From the NCBI RefSeq assembly GCF_010093535.1, contig NW_022985165.1, positions 1,521,582 to 1,585,581 on the forward strand: 64,000 nt of DNA, read 5' to 3'. The position numbers and the translations under genes were made by a program. Position 1 is the first letter of the stretch; every line of letters begins with the position of its first letter. Origin of the DNA: Lindgomyces ingoldianus. Taxonomy: Eukaryota; Ascomycota; Dothideomycetes; Pleosporales; Lindgomycetaceae. Under the pieces are notes generated by a model, which saw nothing but the letters and a program-made list of their open reading frames with translations, ran no database searches and had not been told where the DNA came from. Of the stretch, positions 1 to 10,338 are shown piece after piece.

Positions 1-289
1 TAAATGAAAACTTTTATAATATAACTATAACATATTCTACTACTAAGCTAGCTACACTAAGCTAGTGTTACAATTCGCCTTAGCCTTAGCCGCTTGCAGC
101 TATATTAGACTAGAATAGACAAGAAACAATCAGCTAGATACAACAAAGCATAGAGTAAAGAAGTAGCGTGTATATAAGCAGTAACAAATCTCAGCATTAA
201 AGAGCAGCAATTTGTTAATTTGTTAAAGTCTTCTACCTAGATCCTAACTATTTAAAGTTTAAATAAACTACGTTAGATAAGAGTAGTTT
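1..289. repeat. AT-rich repeat relic left of solo LTR
   Basis: AT-rich, TA-dense sequence with no open frame of note. Its right end (262-289) matches 1704-1730 almost exactly and is the left half of a repeat copy interrupted by the solo LTR that follows. The base composition suggests RIP-mutated repeat DNA. Confidence 0.6.
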
Positions 290-957
290 TGTAACAATTC
301 GCATGAATCATTCCATCTTGGGTTGTCTGACGAACTGATATCCGAAGGTTCCTTGTATCTGCTCTAACCCTGCTCTAACCCCTGCTGTACCCATATTCCC
401 CTAAGTATTTAGTCGCACCTTGTCAGATTGAAGCACTGTTTCTGGGCTTCCTGAGATGAATGATGGGTTTGGATATGATGTATGGGATGATTGATTGATT
501 TGTATTGATCGTGTTCATTTATCGATCCTTTTTCTGCTCTACTCGTGTTGCTCGGCTTTTTGTTTTGCCGATCCGAGTCCCTCGCGCACTTGCCCTATGC
601 GCGACCAGCTTGCAACATGCTGCAATTTGCTGCAAAATGCTGCAATTTGCTGCAAAATGCTGCAAAATGCTGCAAAATGCTGCAACATGCTGCAATTTGC
701 AGCAACATACTGTTCGAGCTTATTGCTCGTACTATGTAGCAGCTTTCGTCAAGCGTTCCTCCTGTCTTGACAGTAGGTGCGCATATCTGACACACCTCCC
801 CCCTTAGCTAGCTTAATAGTTTTCTAATATCCTTTGTACAAGGCCTATAGGTGTTAATAGAATTCCTAGATTTCTAAGTCCCCATGCACTCCCATATGCC
901 TGTGAGTGGATTCACACCGCATTCAGACCTGTTGTCTTGCCTGTGCTGTGAACTACA
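290..957 (+). mobile_element. Solo LTR, long form (668 bp)
   Basis: The segment starts TGTAAC and ends ACTACA and is flanked on both sides by the 5-bp sequence AGTTT (285-289 and 958-962), a perfect target-site duplication. Its two ends align with 31563-31852, differing mainly by C-to-T and G-to-A transitions, so this copy looks RIP-mutated. Joining the flanks rebuilds the uninterrupted sequence seen at 1704-1772. No internal retrotransposon domain is present, so it is a solo LTR (family unknown) left by recombination between the two LTRs. Confidence 0.8.
611..710 (+). repeat. 10-bp tandem array (10 units) inside the LTR
   Basis: Ten consecutive 10-bp units of the form TGCAANNTGC; the variable pair is AC, TT, AA, TT, AA, AA, AA, AC, TT, and the last unit (AGCAACATAC) is degenerate. 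The array creates overlapping open frames on both strands rich in Cys, Leu, Gln and Ala, which are not genes. It lies in the 377-bp block missing from the second LTR copy. Confidence 0.9.
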
Positions 958-1703
958 AGTTTAGCCTGTTATTAGTATATTACACATCTATTATTTTAAC
1001 AGCTAGCTAACTTAAAACCTATACAAAATCCTACTTACTAAGTGTAAGAGGTATTAAGCAGGAAGCACAATGCATAGAGAGAGAATGCAGGATAAGAGGG
1101 TGTAACAAGAGTAAACCTTAGAGTTAGAGGTACAGAGGCTAATAAGCTTATATACTCTATGCTAAGCTTTTAGAGTACTAAGAAATTAGATAGCTGTATT
1201 ATAACTATAATATAGCCTTTTTTAAAGCTTGTTTTAAGATCTAGAAAGGAATAGCTAGTGCTAAATTTTATATATAAAAAAGTAGTGTAACTAGCTTTAT
1301 TAAAAACTATCTAGAAAAAAAAAGTACATAGCTAGCTATAAAGCTAAAAATTTTTTAAATTAAACACTAGCTAAAGTATTAGCGTAGACTTGTAGTAGGA
1401 CCTATATAGGTTATACTTAGGCAGTATCTATCTTTAGTAACTAAACTTTAGAAAACTTTAGTAAAAGAAAACCATGTTAGAAGAAGTGTAACTATTTGCT
1501 TTAAAATATTATTACTAGCACTATAGCGCTACACTGCTATAGCTACTAGTATAAGATGTTTTTCTTTTATTAAGCTAAGCCTAATAGACTTTTAAAAGCT
1601 AGATAAAGTAAATAACGTATTTTACAAGCAAGTAGGCTATATAAGTAAATAGTCTACGCTAATAAAATTTTAGCACCTTGTATTTTACTTAACAATACTG
1701 TCT
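958..1703. repeat. AT-rich RIP-mutated repeat relic
   Basis: 958-1001 is the right half of the repeat copy split by the LTR and aligns with 1730-1772. The rest is very AT-rich with dense TAG/TAA/CTAG runs and no coding potential. I recognise no transposase or reverse transcriptase remnant. Confidence 0.55.
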
Positions 1704-1772
1704 AAATAAACTACGTTAGATAAGAGCAGTTCAGCCTGTCTTTATGTATATTATACACCTTCATTTTGACAA
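1704..1772 (+). repeat. Uninterrupted copy of the LTR target repeat (empty site)
   Basis: This 69-bp stretch matches 262-289 joined to 958-1001, that is, the sequence without the LTR. It serves as an in-window paralogous empty site for the LTR insertion. Differences between the two copies are mostly transitions. Confidence 0.75.
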
Positions 1773-2751
1773 TGCCTCAGGCTCTCCCTAGAGACCCCTC
1801 AGCCCGGCCTTGGGCACATGACATCCCGTCACGTGCTCTAATACATATATATATATATATATCCTCTCTCGGACCCCTGAGTCTCCTCAAGGATTCGTCT
1901 ATCAATACTGTCCTGTGCCCCCTTTTGCGCTTCATGTTTCCTGGACACAGTGCTCTCACAATAGTGTTAGTTGCGCTAAGAGATTCTGTCTACCTTAGTG
2001 ATTTTTCATAGTTTATGTTACTATAGATACTTATTTTTATTTATTTACTTATACTTTTACTTTATTTACACTAGATAAGGATATCTGCTTAGAAGATGGA
2101 ATGTAGTTGTAACAAGGGTATTAGATAACCCTAAGGGTGCCCTAGAAGATAGTTATAGTAGGCAGATACAGCACTACTACAACAAGGAATGGCGCCTACT
2201 AAACATCACTAAAAAGCTAGCGCCACAGATATTGCCTTAGATAAGAGCCTTGCTCTCTGTAGACAGAGGGCAGAATCCAGTCTTAACGCTCCCTTAGTGC
2301 TTGCTACGCCACTATTAGATTTCCCCCTTTTTACATGATTACATCTGCTCACTCCACACGATTTGGAACTCTGATAAGACATCGGAATGGCGCGAGAGCC
2401 TTTCGCTTCTTTGGGAGAATGATGCAAAAGGCGCTACTGATGGAGACTGGTGAGCCTAGGGCCTGCTTCTCCTAGCCATCAAGAACCATCTCGGGTTCTA
2501 TGTGCCATGAAAATCTGCTGTAGAAAGCCTTGGCAGCTCTACTCGTCGGAGGTGCCAATGACAGGCCGAGAAGCAAGAGCGCGCAGGTGAACAAAGCCTT
2601 GAATGTTGGCACGTCACTCAGGATTTGTATGAGACAGAATTTGCATTAATCGGCTGAACGCACACACATTACATAAAAAATGATAAGAAAACACGATACA
2701 AGTCACCGCATGGAGAACTCCGCTGCAGGCTAATCCCTGCTTCTCGGACAC
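1773..2751. other. Intergenic, no gene seen
   Basis: Mixed composition with an (AT)n microsatellite at 1845-1862 and an AT-rich patch around 2010-2200. Short open frames here match nothing I recognise. The stretch includes the 3' flank of the DUF1996 gene. Confidence 0.5.
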
Positions 2752-4206
2752 CTAAGCCTCAAAAGCCCTCCCGCGCTTCATGGGGCGGTGCTCCGTGGTC
2801 ATGCCCGGGAGATACTTGGCCCCTGTTGACAAGTCAGCATCCGCGATATTCGGTATCAAGGTGTCTCTAATCAGTGAACTTACATCCATCGATCTTCTCG
2901 CCGACGAAGTCCTTCACAGTGCACTTGTTAGCATCAGCCATCGCCTGCTTCTTGATGGAGCCACAGCCGTCATAGAAGCATTCGGACTTGTCCATGGCGC
3001 GCTGCAGAGCGTCGCCCTTCCAGCCGAACATATAATCGGCGTGTGTGCCGGCCGCATTACCCTCGAAGCTCCACAGGAAGGGATTCCCGTCCTTCGCGGG
3101 ATCCCAAAGGCTGTTGAACGGTGTCGTGTCCCATGTGATTTCAAAGGTTACCCTTTAATCCTTGGGTTAGCTTATACACGTTTCGGAGAAGTGATGTGGG
3201 CGTCCGAAGGGTTGAGGTTTTGGGGGCATGGTGGGAGCGCCCAGAGACTTAAGGGTTTTGTACAAGCTTGGGGAACCCGTTCAAGGGGATAGATATGCTT
3301 TGGGATGACTTACTGCGGGACTCGAACTGGGTGGGAGTCGGGGCATTTTGGAGCATTGTTGAAGTACTCAGAGTTGACGGTGTTGTACATATGAGACTGA
3401 TGATCCGGGCTATCGAGGTCCTTGCCATTCCAGCAGCTAGGTTCCAGGGTTAGCGTGCATATTTGGAGTTGATTGGAAGACGTAACTCACGGAGGGAAGT
3501 GATGCGTCGTGAAGATACCGCCGTTGCACTTGGTGGTGGGAAACTGGGAAACCAGGGTACCGCGGTTTCCGCCCTGGATGCATTGGTAACTCAGACCAGC
3601 ATGAGGTTTTCCGGTTTGAGTTGGGCTGCCAACCGTCATACGGAAGCCCTGTAGATTAATACATGTCAGAATCTCAAGCAGTCTTAGGTATGGTACGGGA
3701 TGATAGAATTACCGGTGGGAATGTCTTTACGGGCTGTTGCTTGAGGTTGTCCTTCGACAGATCAAACTGGGTATAGTAGATAGTTAGACCACCCTGGGCG
3801 CCGTTCGAACCTCCGAGGAGGGGCTGAACGGGAGCAGGCATAACCCTATGGTAGGAGCCGTTCTTAGGATCGCGGAAGTACATGTGAGCAACCCAGTAGT
3901 TCGAGAAGTCCTCTGCCATCTGGCAAGTAGTGCAGGTGGCCCTCGAGGCGACGTCACCTTCCCTAAACATCTAGTCAACAGATGTAATCGATCAGGATAG
4001 CTCCCTCAAACTTCGCAGACGTACATTGTGGAGTTGAACGCATTGCCTCCCACGATCATGTGAAGATGAGCAGACGGGATAGACCCAGGCTGAACAGCCG
4101 GATCAAGACGCTGAGTGGTCAAGGTTGAGCATGGGAAGCGAAGACCGGCCTGGGTCGACGCGATGAATACGGCGATAAGCTTGAGGGATGTAGTAAGTGA
4201 CTTCAT
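2752..4206 (-). CDS. Secreted DUF1996 family protein
   Basis: Six exons (4206-4025, 3962-3713, 3648-3491, 3436-3314, 3152-2884, 2822-2752), all with GT-AG introns, encode 350 residues. The first about 29 residues (MKSLTTSLKLIAVFIASTQ...) are a signal peptide; a further in-frame ATG 27 bases upstream is less likely. Family signatures follow: RFPCSTLTTQRLDP, SAHLHMIVGGNAF, ATCTTC then EDFSNYW, HAGLSYQCIQGGNRG, CWNGKDLDSPDHQSHMYN and ADYMFGWKGDALQRAMD. DUF1996 proteins are common secreted or wall-associated fungal proteins of unknown biochemical role, sometimes fused to WSC domains; none is present here. Multiple Cys residues fit an extracellular protein. It lies beside the catabolic cluster in the same orientation as the aldolase, but I see no functional link. 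Confidence 0.92.
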
Positions 4207-5013
4207 CTTAGCGGCGTGTCGTGCTTGCGGCACTGAGTTATGTCAAGAGGGAGCGAAGCAAGCAGAAGCAAGCCAGGCAGAGAGGTGCACGACTTGTCCG
4301 CTCGACTCTTATAACTTTGAGTTGAGAGCATAGATGCACACGGCACTTGATATTTCGCTACCGGCAGTTGTTGTCTCCTCCCGCTCGCCGGCCCAGTGCA
4401 ATGGACGACAGAAAATAAACTTGATCGTCGATATTCGTATCGACAGTAAGGTTGCGGAGAGAGTAATAGACTGGCCACGGTCTAGCTAATAGGATGCAAT
4501 GTTATATATATCATATTTGTGCTGGCAGGGTATCAGTTACACAGAATAAACAAATGAATTGCCCGTTAGTGCTTGGTGATTGCTTGGTTGCCGGCAAATA
4601 TCGTTCGCAAATTCTGCCCCTCATTGGCTCCTAAAATTGATAGAACTATCTTCTAAAGTGCTGCAGATCTCGGGATTGACAATGATGAATCCTAACTAGT
4701 AGCCGTGTGTGCCCCATGTGACGACTGCTTTCATCTTTCTTCCTTTGATTACTAAGCATTGATTACAAGCCATATCTCTCTTCTCTCCTTTATATAGCTT
4801 CCCTTCCTAGGTGCCATTCTCTCCGAAGACGAAGGTGAATGGTTCAAAGGCGTGAAAATATAGTCTCACATTCAGATGGATCAAAAAGATTAATTCACAA
4901 GCTCTATCTAACTCCAAGAGCCGAATTCTAGCTCCACTTGGTAGTGTTTCAAGCGTAATACTAGCATATTATTTCTATCCTCAATTAAAGTCACTTCTAT
5001 AAATCTCTGAACT
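4207..5013. other. Intergenic, no gene seen
   Basis: Holds the promoter side of the DUF1996 gene and the 3' flank of the aldolase gene. Small open frames (for example near 4203-4478) overlap the DUF1996 start in another frame and look non-coding. Confidence 0.5.
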
Positions 5014-6139
5014 CTACTTTGCACGAGGTCGTTCTTCCGTGATGGGACTACCTCCCAACGATTCCTTGATCCCATTAACCCCCCTCCCACACACCTTCCC
5101 CGAAATCCGATCCTCCTCCTCAACCAACACCCCCATCACTTCCACCGTCCACTCCTGCATCTTCCCATTTGCCGGCAAATACGGTCTCCGTGGCCAGAAC
5201 GTCTTCGGATCATTCAGTGCCAATTTTTTGCCCACAAAATAGCCCGCCCCAAACTTCGTCAAGGCAAGGGACTTCTTACACGCCCACTCCGCATTCGCAA
5301 CCACCTCCTGCAACCTCATTGCTTCCTCTTTCCTTCCTTCAACCCAAAGATCGTAAATCCGTGCAGTGGACCGCGGAAACACGTTTGCGAGACCCGTGAC
5401 GCAACCTACGCCACCTGCTTCAAGTGTGGGAAAGAGGAAGTCTGATGAGCCGCCATAGACGGAGAATTGGGCAGGAGTGAAGATGGAGGTGAGACGAACG
5501 GCTTTACCCACATTACCGCAAGTGAGCTTTACTGCGACAATGTTGGGGTGTGAGGCTAGGGTTGAGAGGTCGTCGGAGTTAAGGTCGATGCCAGATGTTA
5601 CGCCGGGGAACTACGGGTGCGTTAGGGTTGCATTAAAAAGAGGAGGGATAGTTGTAGAACCGGAAACCTACATTATAAATCACTACCGGAAGCGGACTCT
5701 CGTCCGCCACATCCCTATAAAACCCATACAATGCCTCCTCACCCACACTTTTTGCCCAAAAGCTCGGCGGCAACAGTAAGCCAAAACTTGCCCCCGCCTC
5801 CGTCGCGTCCTTCGCCAACTGAATACTCTCATTTGTACTCTGTCCCGAAATCCCCGCTACAATAGGATACTCCGGTAGTCCTAAGTCCGTGACTGCTTTA
5901 CGTACAGTCCGGAGGACGTCCATTTTCTCAGATGAGGAAAGTAGTACGGCTTCGCCGTTTGTGCCTTGGTACACGAGTCCGTGGAGTCCTCCTTTTACGA
6001 GATATTGGCAGTGCTTGTACATGGCGTCGAGATCGATTTCTTGGGTTTTAGTGGGCTTGTAGAGTGAGATTACGGGACAGTAGACACCCGGAGGGAGCAT
6101 CTTGCCTTTTTCCGGTATATTTGATTTCGTGATCGGCAT
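5014..6139 (-). CDS. DHDPS/N-acetylneuraminate lyase-family aldolase
   Basis: Two exons (6139-5672 and 5610-5014; 61-nt GT-AG intron) give 354 residues. It is a class I (Schiff-base) TIM-barrel lyase of the DapA/NanA/HOGA superfamily. Visible motifs are GTNGE at 59-63 (2-oxo acid carboxylate loop), Tyr155 in VIYNFPG and Lys184 in AVKLTCGN, the Schiff-base lysine. Substrate cannot be read from sequence: this superfamily includes dihydrodipicolinate synthase, sialic acid lyase, 4-hydroxy-2-oxoglutarate aldolase and the fungal 2-keto-3-deoxy-L-galactonate aldolase of galacturonate catabolism. Next to an acid-sugar kinase and dehydrogenases, a role in cleaving a 2-oxo-3-deoxy acid is more likely than lysine synthesis, which runs by the aminoadipate route in fungi. 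The C-terminus runs about 30 residues past the usual family end. Confidence 0.93.
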
Positions 6140-6719
6140 TTTGGATGAGGGTTGGAGAGTTCGAAAGGAGTGTTGGAATGGATGAGATGCTGAATTATGA
6201 ATTTATGACGGACAAATCGGACTCTCAATTTCTCAAATATTGAGACTGCAGCGGAGGAACTTGGAAGCTGCACAAGAGTGTAGCATGTCAAGCGGGAAAA
6301 CTGAATACTTTCTTCAGGATTGTGTCAAGGGACACGTGTGCTACCTTTAACCCGCCTGCACCCAGTCTCAGCGCGTTCCTCCATTCCGAGCAACATTTTC
6401 CGCCCGGAAGCTTCTCCCATGGCATTTCCCAAGCCTCGTGCTCGCTCACATGTTCGACGAGACATGAGTGTTTAGACGGAAAGAGGGGCAAACGGTGAGA
6501 AGACCGATGCAGGGGTTCGAAATGACTCGCGGTACCTGTCGGATGTGGGGTGAATGATTCGGTGGCTAAAGCTTAGCTTGGAATTGCAAATGTGGCTGGG
6601 CTGCCGGAAGATTGCCCTTGCATATTTTCTCAGCAATCCCTAGATCCGTAGAGGTGGACAGTTATATCGTTGATAAAATCTTCAATAGAAATGGTTCTTA
6701 TTTAGTTACAGCATGATCT
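6140..6719. other. Aldolase promoter and kinase 3' flank
   Basis: 580 bases without a supported gene. It contains the upstream region of the aldolase gene. Single CGG half-sites are present but I found no clear CGG-N7/8-CCG pair. Confidence 0.5.
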
Positions 6720-8195
6720 CTACACCCGCCAACGATCTACAACCTCAAAAAGTGTCTCCTCACTACCTACATTACCTGGGAATATGACGTAAGGTAAGCC
6801 TGGATGTTTGCAAGTAGGCTCATCACATCTCCAAAGTGGGACGCCAGCGGCTGCTTGACCAACGATCATAGCCCTCTTCATATTCAATCCCTTTGTCGCC
6901 ATATCAGAGGACGTGATTCCGCCCTTCGCAATCACATACCGTGGTTTCGCTTTAAGACGTACAAGGAACGAGACAAGCGCTCTGGCAACAGTTGCGCCGA
7001 TATCAAGAGAGTTTGCTTCGTCCGCACCAACGATGAGTTTGCGAGATGTCATAACAAGCACATCTTGCGGTTTTGTGAGCTCGGATTCTGCCACCGATAG
7101 GGCATGTTGCAGCTCTTGTTCGGCTTGCTCCGGGGATTCGAGGAGCTTGTTGACGTCGAGCTCGATAGCCAATAGTCGATTGCCAGATCTCTGCATTAGA
7201 GCCTCGAGCTGAGCTGTCGTTTTTGGAACGTAAGAGCCAGCGATTATGAGGCCGCCTCTTGAAGGATCGAGATGTAGTTGTTTTCCGGAGATGGGAGGGA
7301 TAGGTGAGATACCGAGGCGGGCGGAGACGAATGCTGCCCCAGAGCGGAAGAGAAACTTCTTTCCCTGTGCCGACGCTTTGAGAATCCCTAAGATTATAAC
7401 ATCCATGTCTTCTTCAGCTGCCGAATTCGCGATGATGACGCTGCCTCTTGCGGATCCCATCAAAATCTCGCCAATCTTCTCAGCGCCGCCTGCTCGGATG
7501 TCGTTCAAATTGAGGCTCCTTACCCTCTCCCGCACAATTGTACCTTTTGACTTCTCCACGACCCAGTCTCTAAGGTCACTGTTCTTGTATCCGAATGTTG
7601 CATCCTTCGCAAATGGTGTATCGCCGGCCGGCACTAGCGTGATTCCTTCTGCTACATAATGTACGTTGTTGATAGTATATCGACCACCCTGCAAGAAGAA
7701 TGGCGCAAGAATCCATGCATCGCTCTTTCCAAGAACCTCTTCCACGGCTTCTGGCTCGATCGGAAAGTGGCCCCGTAACGTGGAATCTCCTCGAAGCACC
7801 ACCTCGAAAGTCTTCCCGGCCGCCGCAGCTGCCTGCTTTAGATTCTGACATATTTCAACCATGAGAGCTCGGGCGGCCGGAGGGTGTAAGGCTCGAGAAT
7901 TCGTCAGGATAAAGAATCCACTTCCTGGTTTTGTGATGTTGAATTCGTTCGTTAGGGCATCGATACTCCATATCGTTAAAACGTGGATGTCATGGCACGT
8001 TTGGGTACCTGTGGGGTCGTCATCAAGCGCTACGAGAATTGGAATATTCGGGTTCGATTGAATCTCTTTCCGCGTCTGGGCTCGGAGATCGCTGGAGGAT
8101 GAGGAGAGTGGTGGGAGTGATGCAAGCGTTTCTTTAAGGGGAAGAGAAGCCAGCGAGGAGGCTTCGGAGTGGTCCATTATTACAGGCATCATCAT
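6720..8195 (-). CDS. DUF1537 four-carbon acid sugar kinase-like protein
   Basis: Intronless, 491 residues, starting at the first of three tandem Met codons. The N-terminal substrate domain has the hallmark VALDDDPTGTQTCHDI (about 54-69), then VLRGDSTLRGHFPIEPEA and ILAPFFLQGGRYT. The C-terminal nucleotide-binding domain has VIAKGGITSSDMATKGL and PGLPYVIFPGNVGSEET. Characterised bacterial DUF1537 proteins (OtnK, DtnK) phosphorylate 3-oxo-tetronate or D-threonate at O4. Length and both domains are complete and nothing key is missing. It is a stand-alone enzyme here. The exact acid-sugar substrate is not known; pairing with the DenD-like gene at 10937 suggests an erythronate/threonate-like or related 3-oxo acid. 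It lies head-to-tail with the aldolase on the minus strand and may be co-regulated with it. Confidence 0.93.
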   Translation of the reverse strand: MMMPVIMDHSEASSLASLPLKETLASLPPLSSSSSDLRAQTRKEIQSNPNIPILVALDDDPTGTQTCHDIHVLTIWSIDALTNEFNITKPGSGFFILTNSRALHPPAARALMVEICQNLKQAAAAAGKTFEVVLRGDSTLRGHFPIEPEAVEEVLGKSDAWILAPFFLQGGRYTINNVHYVAEGITLVPAGDTPFAKDATFGYKNSDLRDWVVEKSKGTIVRERVRSLNLNDIRAGGAEKIGEILMGSARGSVIIANSAAEEDMDVIILGILKASAQGKKFLFRSGAAFVSARLGISPIPPISGKQLHLDPSRGGLIIAGSYVPKTTAQLEALMQRSGNRLLAIELDVNKLLESPEQAEQELQHALSVAESELTKPQDVLVMTSRKLIVGADEANSLDIGATVARALVSFLVRLKAKPRYVIAKGGITSSDMATKGLNMKRAMIVGQAAAGVPLWRCDEPTCKHPGLPYVIFPGNVGSEETLFEVVDRWRV

Positions 8196-9252
8196 CGCTA
8201 CATCGATCGTGCCTTCTGTTTAGTGAATATTGCTATTAGCTTTTAATCTATGTGGACAATTTGAACACGAAGCTCTGGCATGCTCCCGATGAAGGCATCG
8301 GTAAATCGGCAGCTTGCCGCACTTCTATCCGGGCGTCGAAAACTCCTTGGTTTTTTAACTCAGTACTCTCCAGATTTACCAGCAGCATTCCCAACCATCG
8401 AACTTGCTATCCTTGTTGAACTTTGGAATGTTAGAGATTAGGCGAAGAAGATAAACACTTCAAAGAATGGAGGTGACTGGCTCAGAGTTGCTGTAATCGG
8501 CATTACTACCTCCGGTGAGCTGCTGAAGCCATTTAAGCTTCCATGGAATACTGTACTCAATTGAGAGTGAGCTATCCAGGTCGACTCATGACGGAGAGTT
8601 GATAGATGACAGAGCTCGGTTCGATTTGAGGACCCTTCCCACTATCAACAACGTATCCTCCCGGGTCATGCCTTCCATGGTTAACTTCGCAGATTTGGCG
8701 CGGTACGCAAACAAACCGTCAGACTTGTGGCGGCTGGTCGCTAAACTCTTCATCTCGAAGCCGATAGTTATCATTCAGGGCTATTCGCGACTGTACCTAG
8801 GACTAAGCGCTTCGGCGTCACGAAATAGAATCTCTGGGGCTTCTACGGCTTAGGATGATGTTAATATCTACAAATACTGGGTTTCTCCTGTTGTTGTTGG
8901 TAGGAGCGGGTGTATACTACCTCCTATGCGTCCTTTGGCTTATGAAATTATATCCGGTGGGAGCATATGAGAACGACAGAAGAGCGAAGAGACTATGGTA
9001 CGTATCAACTGAATGTTTCTTTCCTGATGAAAGCGTGTTGTGGGGCATATTAGGGACAGGATGCTTGTGGATGAGGAGCCCACGGATTCGTGGATGGGGT
9101 CGAGCATGGGGATTTGGAAAAGAAAAATTAGTTCCCGGACATATGAGAGCGTTCTATCAAATAGCCACCCAGCGAATGAATAAATATATAAGACTGTATC
9201 AGCACACTTCTTCCTCCTAGCGTAATTGATCCCTATATATTGGACAAATCCA
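8196..9252. other. Kinase upstream region with one possible small ORF
   Basis: No recognised gene. A plus-strand frame at 8855-9220 begins with ATG and encodes 121 residues with a hydrophobic N-terminal segment (GFLLLLLVGAGVYYLLCVL) that could be one membrane helix; I recognise no family. A weaker frame precedes it at 8599-8853. Either could be chance, since the interval is also the kinase promoter and the 3' flank of the reductase gene. Confidence 0.3.
8307..8319. promoter_or_regulatory. Candidate Zn2Cys6 site CGG-N7-CCG
   Basis: CGGCAGCTTGCCG lies 112 bases upstream of the kinase start codon. The arms CGGCA/TGCCG form an inverted repeat, the usual architecture for dimeric Zn2Cys6 regulators. 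One such match per promoter can arise by chance, so this is suggestive only. Confidence 0.3.
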
Positions 9253-10338
9253 CTACATTCCCAGCACAGCTCGAGGTCTATACGCCTCTTCTAAATGCCG
9301 GCACTCTTCATCACTCATTTCTACTCCCAATGATTCCATAATCCCATCCACCCTCTCCATGCTTGTCAGCCCCACAATCGGACAATATCCCTTTCTCATT
9401 ACCCACGCAGTCGCCACACTAGCCATACTCACCCCCTTCCTCTTTGCCACTTCTTCCACCCTCCGCACAATCTCCAACTTCGCATCCCCAAACCACGCCC
9501 TTGATTTTGCATCCGCCTCATTCCGTTCTGAAGTCTCCCCCACCGATTTCGCTAACAGCCCCCTCGCAAGCGGCGACCACGGGATAACACCAATTCCTTC
9601 AGAAGCGCAGAACGGCAACATCTCCCTTTCTTCCTCACGATATAATAGATTATAAAACGGCTGCATTGACGTAAATCCCGTCCAACCATGCATTTTGGCG
9701 GTATACTGAAGTCGCGCGAATTCCCACGTGTGCATCGAGCTTGCGCCTATATAGTGGACCTTCCCTATACACACGAGATCGTGCAGCGCACGCATAATTT
9801 CCTCGGGGGAAGTCTCGCGGTCGAGGCGGTGCAGTTGTAAGACATCAATATATGTTGTATTCAAACGGGCGAGAGACGCATCTACCGCATCAAAAATATG
9901 CTTGCGACTCAACCCCATTTGATTCACCAACTCCTTTGAATACGAATCCGGTGGCTGTGGTCGCGACTCGTCGTCCATGACTGGATAATACAGTTTCGAT
10001 AAAATAACGACTTTGCTACGTGGGATGCCGAACTGTTGGAGCGCTTTTCCGAGGATTATCTCGCTGCGTCCGTTGCTATATGTGTTGGCTGTGTCCCAGG
10101 TGTTGATACCAAGGTCGTAGGCCCGCTTTATGACGGCTAAGGAGGAGGCTTCGTCGAGGGTCCAGGGCGAGCCTTCCCAGTTGGGAGACCCGAAGGCCAT
10201 GCCACCGAGGATTATTCGGGAGATTTTGAGGCCGGAGTGACCTAGGCGGTTATATTGCATCTTAGGGATAGAGGGCGATGGGGGATTGTTTGTGTTGGAG
10301 ATTGTTGATTGGGTTAGGTGACTTGTATTAGAGGCCAT
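9253..10338 (-). CDS. Aldo/keto reductase (aryl-alcohol dehydrogenase-like)
   Basis: Intronless, 361 residues. An NAD(P)H-dependent carbonyl reductase of the (beta/alpha)8 AKR superfamily, nearest in style to the YajO/aryl-alcohol dehydrogenase-like branch. The catalytic tetrad is visible: Asp82 and Tyr87 (WDTANTYSNGRSE), Lys115 (ILSKLYYP) and His170 (VLQLHRLD). The cofactor-binding end has GVIPWSPLARG and a C-terminal VGLTSMERVDG segment. The first about 26 residues, rich in Ser, Thr, Asn and Pro, precede the usual family start, so initiation at Met27 (MQYNRLGHSGLKIS) is possible. It is transcribed divergently from the DenD-like gene, sharing a 598-base promoter, which supports co-regulation. 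Its place in the pathway is inferred only: reducing an aldehyde or keto product of the aldolase or dehydrogenase. Confidence 0.92.
   Translation of the reverse strand: MASNTSHLTQSTISNTNNPPSPSIPKMQYNRLGHSGLKISRIILGGMAFGSPNWEGSPWTLDEASSLAVIKRAYDLGINTWDTANTYSNGRSEIILGKALQQFGIPRSKVVILSKLYYPVMDDESRPQPPDSYSKELVNQMGLSRKHIFDAVDASLARLNTTYIDVLQLHRLDRETSPEEIMRALHDLVCIGKVHYIGASSMHTWEFARLQYTAKMHGWTGFTSMQPFYNLLYREEEREMLPFCASEGIGVIPWSPLARGLLAKSVGETSERNEADAKSRAWFGDAKLEIVRRVEEVAKRKGVSMASVATAWVMRKGYCPIVGLTSMERVDGIMESLGVEMSDEECRHLEEAYRPRAVLGM

Noticed and set aside
1..300. Possible telomere at the window edge
   Set aside because: No TTAGGG-type repeats; the sequence is AT-rich repeat relic.
611..710. CRISPR-like array
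   Set aside because: Units are 10 bp with no spacers, and the sequence is fungal; it is a simple tandem repeat.
495..807. Overlapping plus- and minus-strand ORFs rich in Cys, Leu, Gln and Ala
   Set aside because: They are readings of the 10-bp tandem array in different frames, inside a solo LTR.
2780..3292. 170-codon plus-strand ORF
   Set aside because: It is antisense to exons 4-6 of the DUF1996 gene, whose minus-strand reading has family motifs and splice sites.
7246..7659. 137-codon plus-strand ORF
   Set aside because: Antisense shadow of the DUF1537 kinase.
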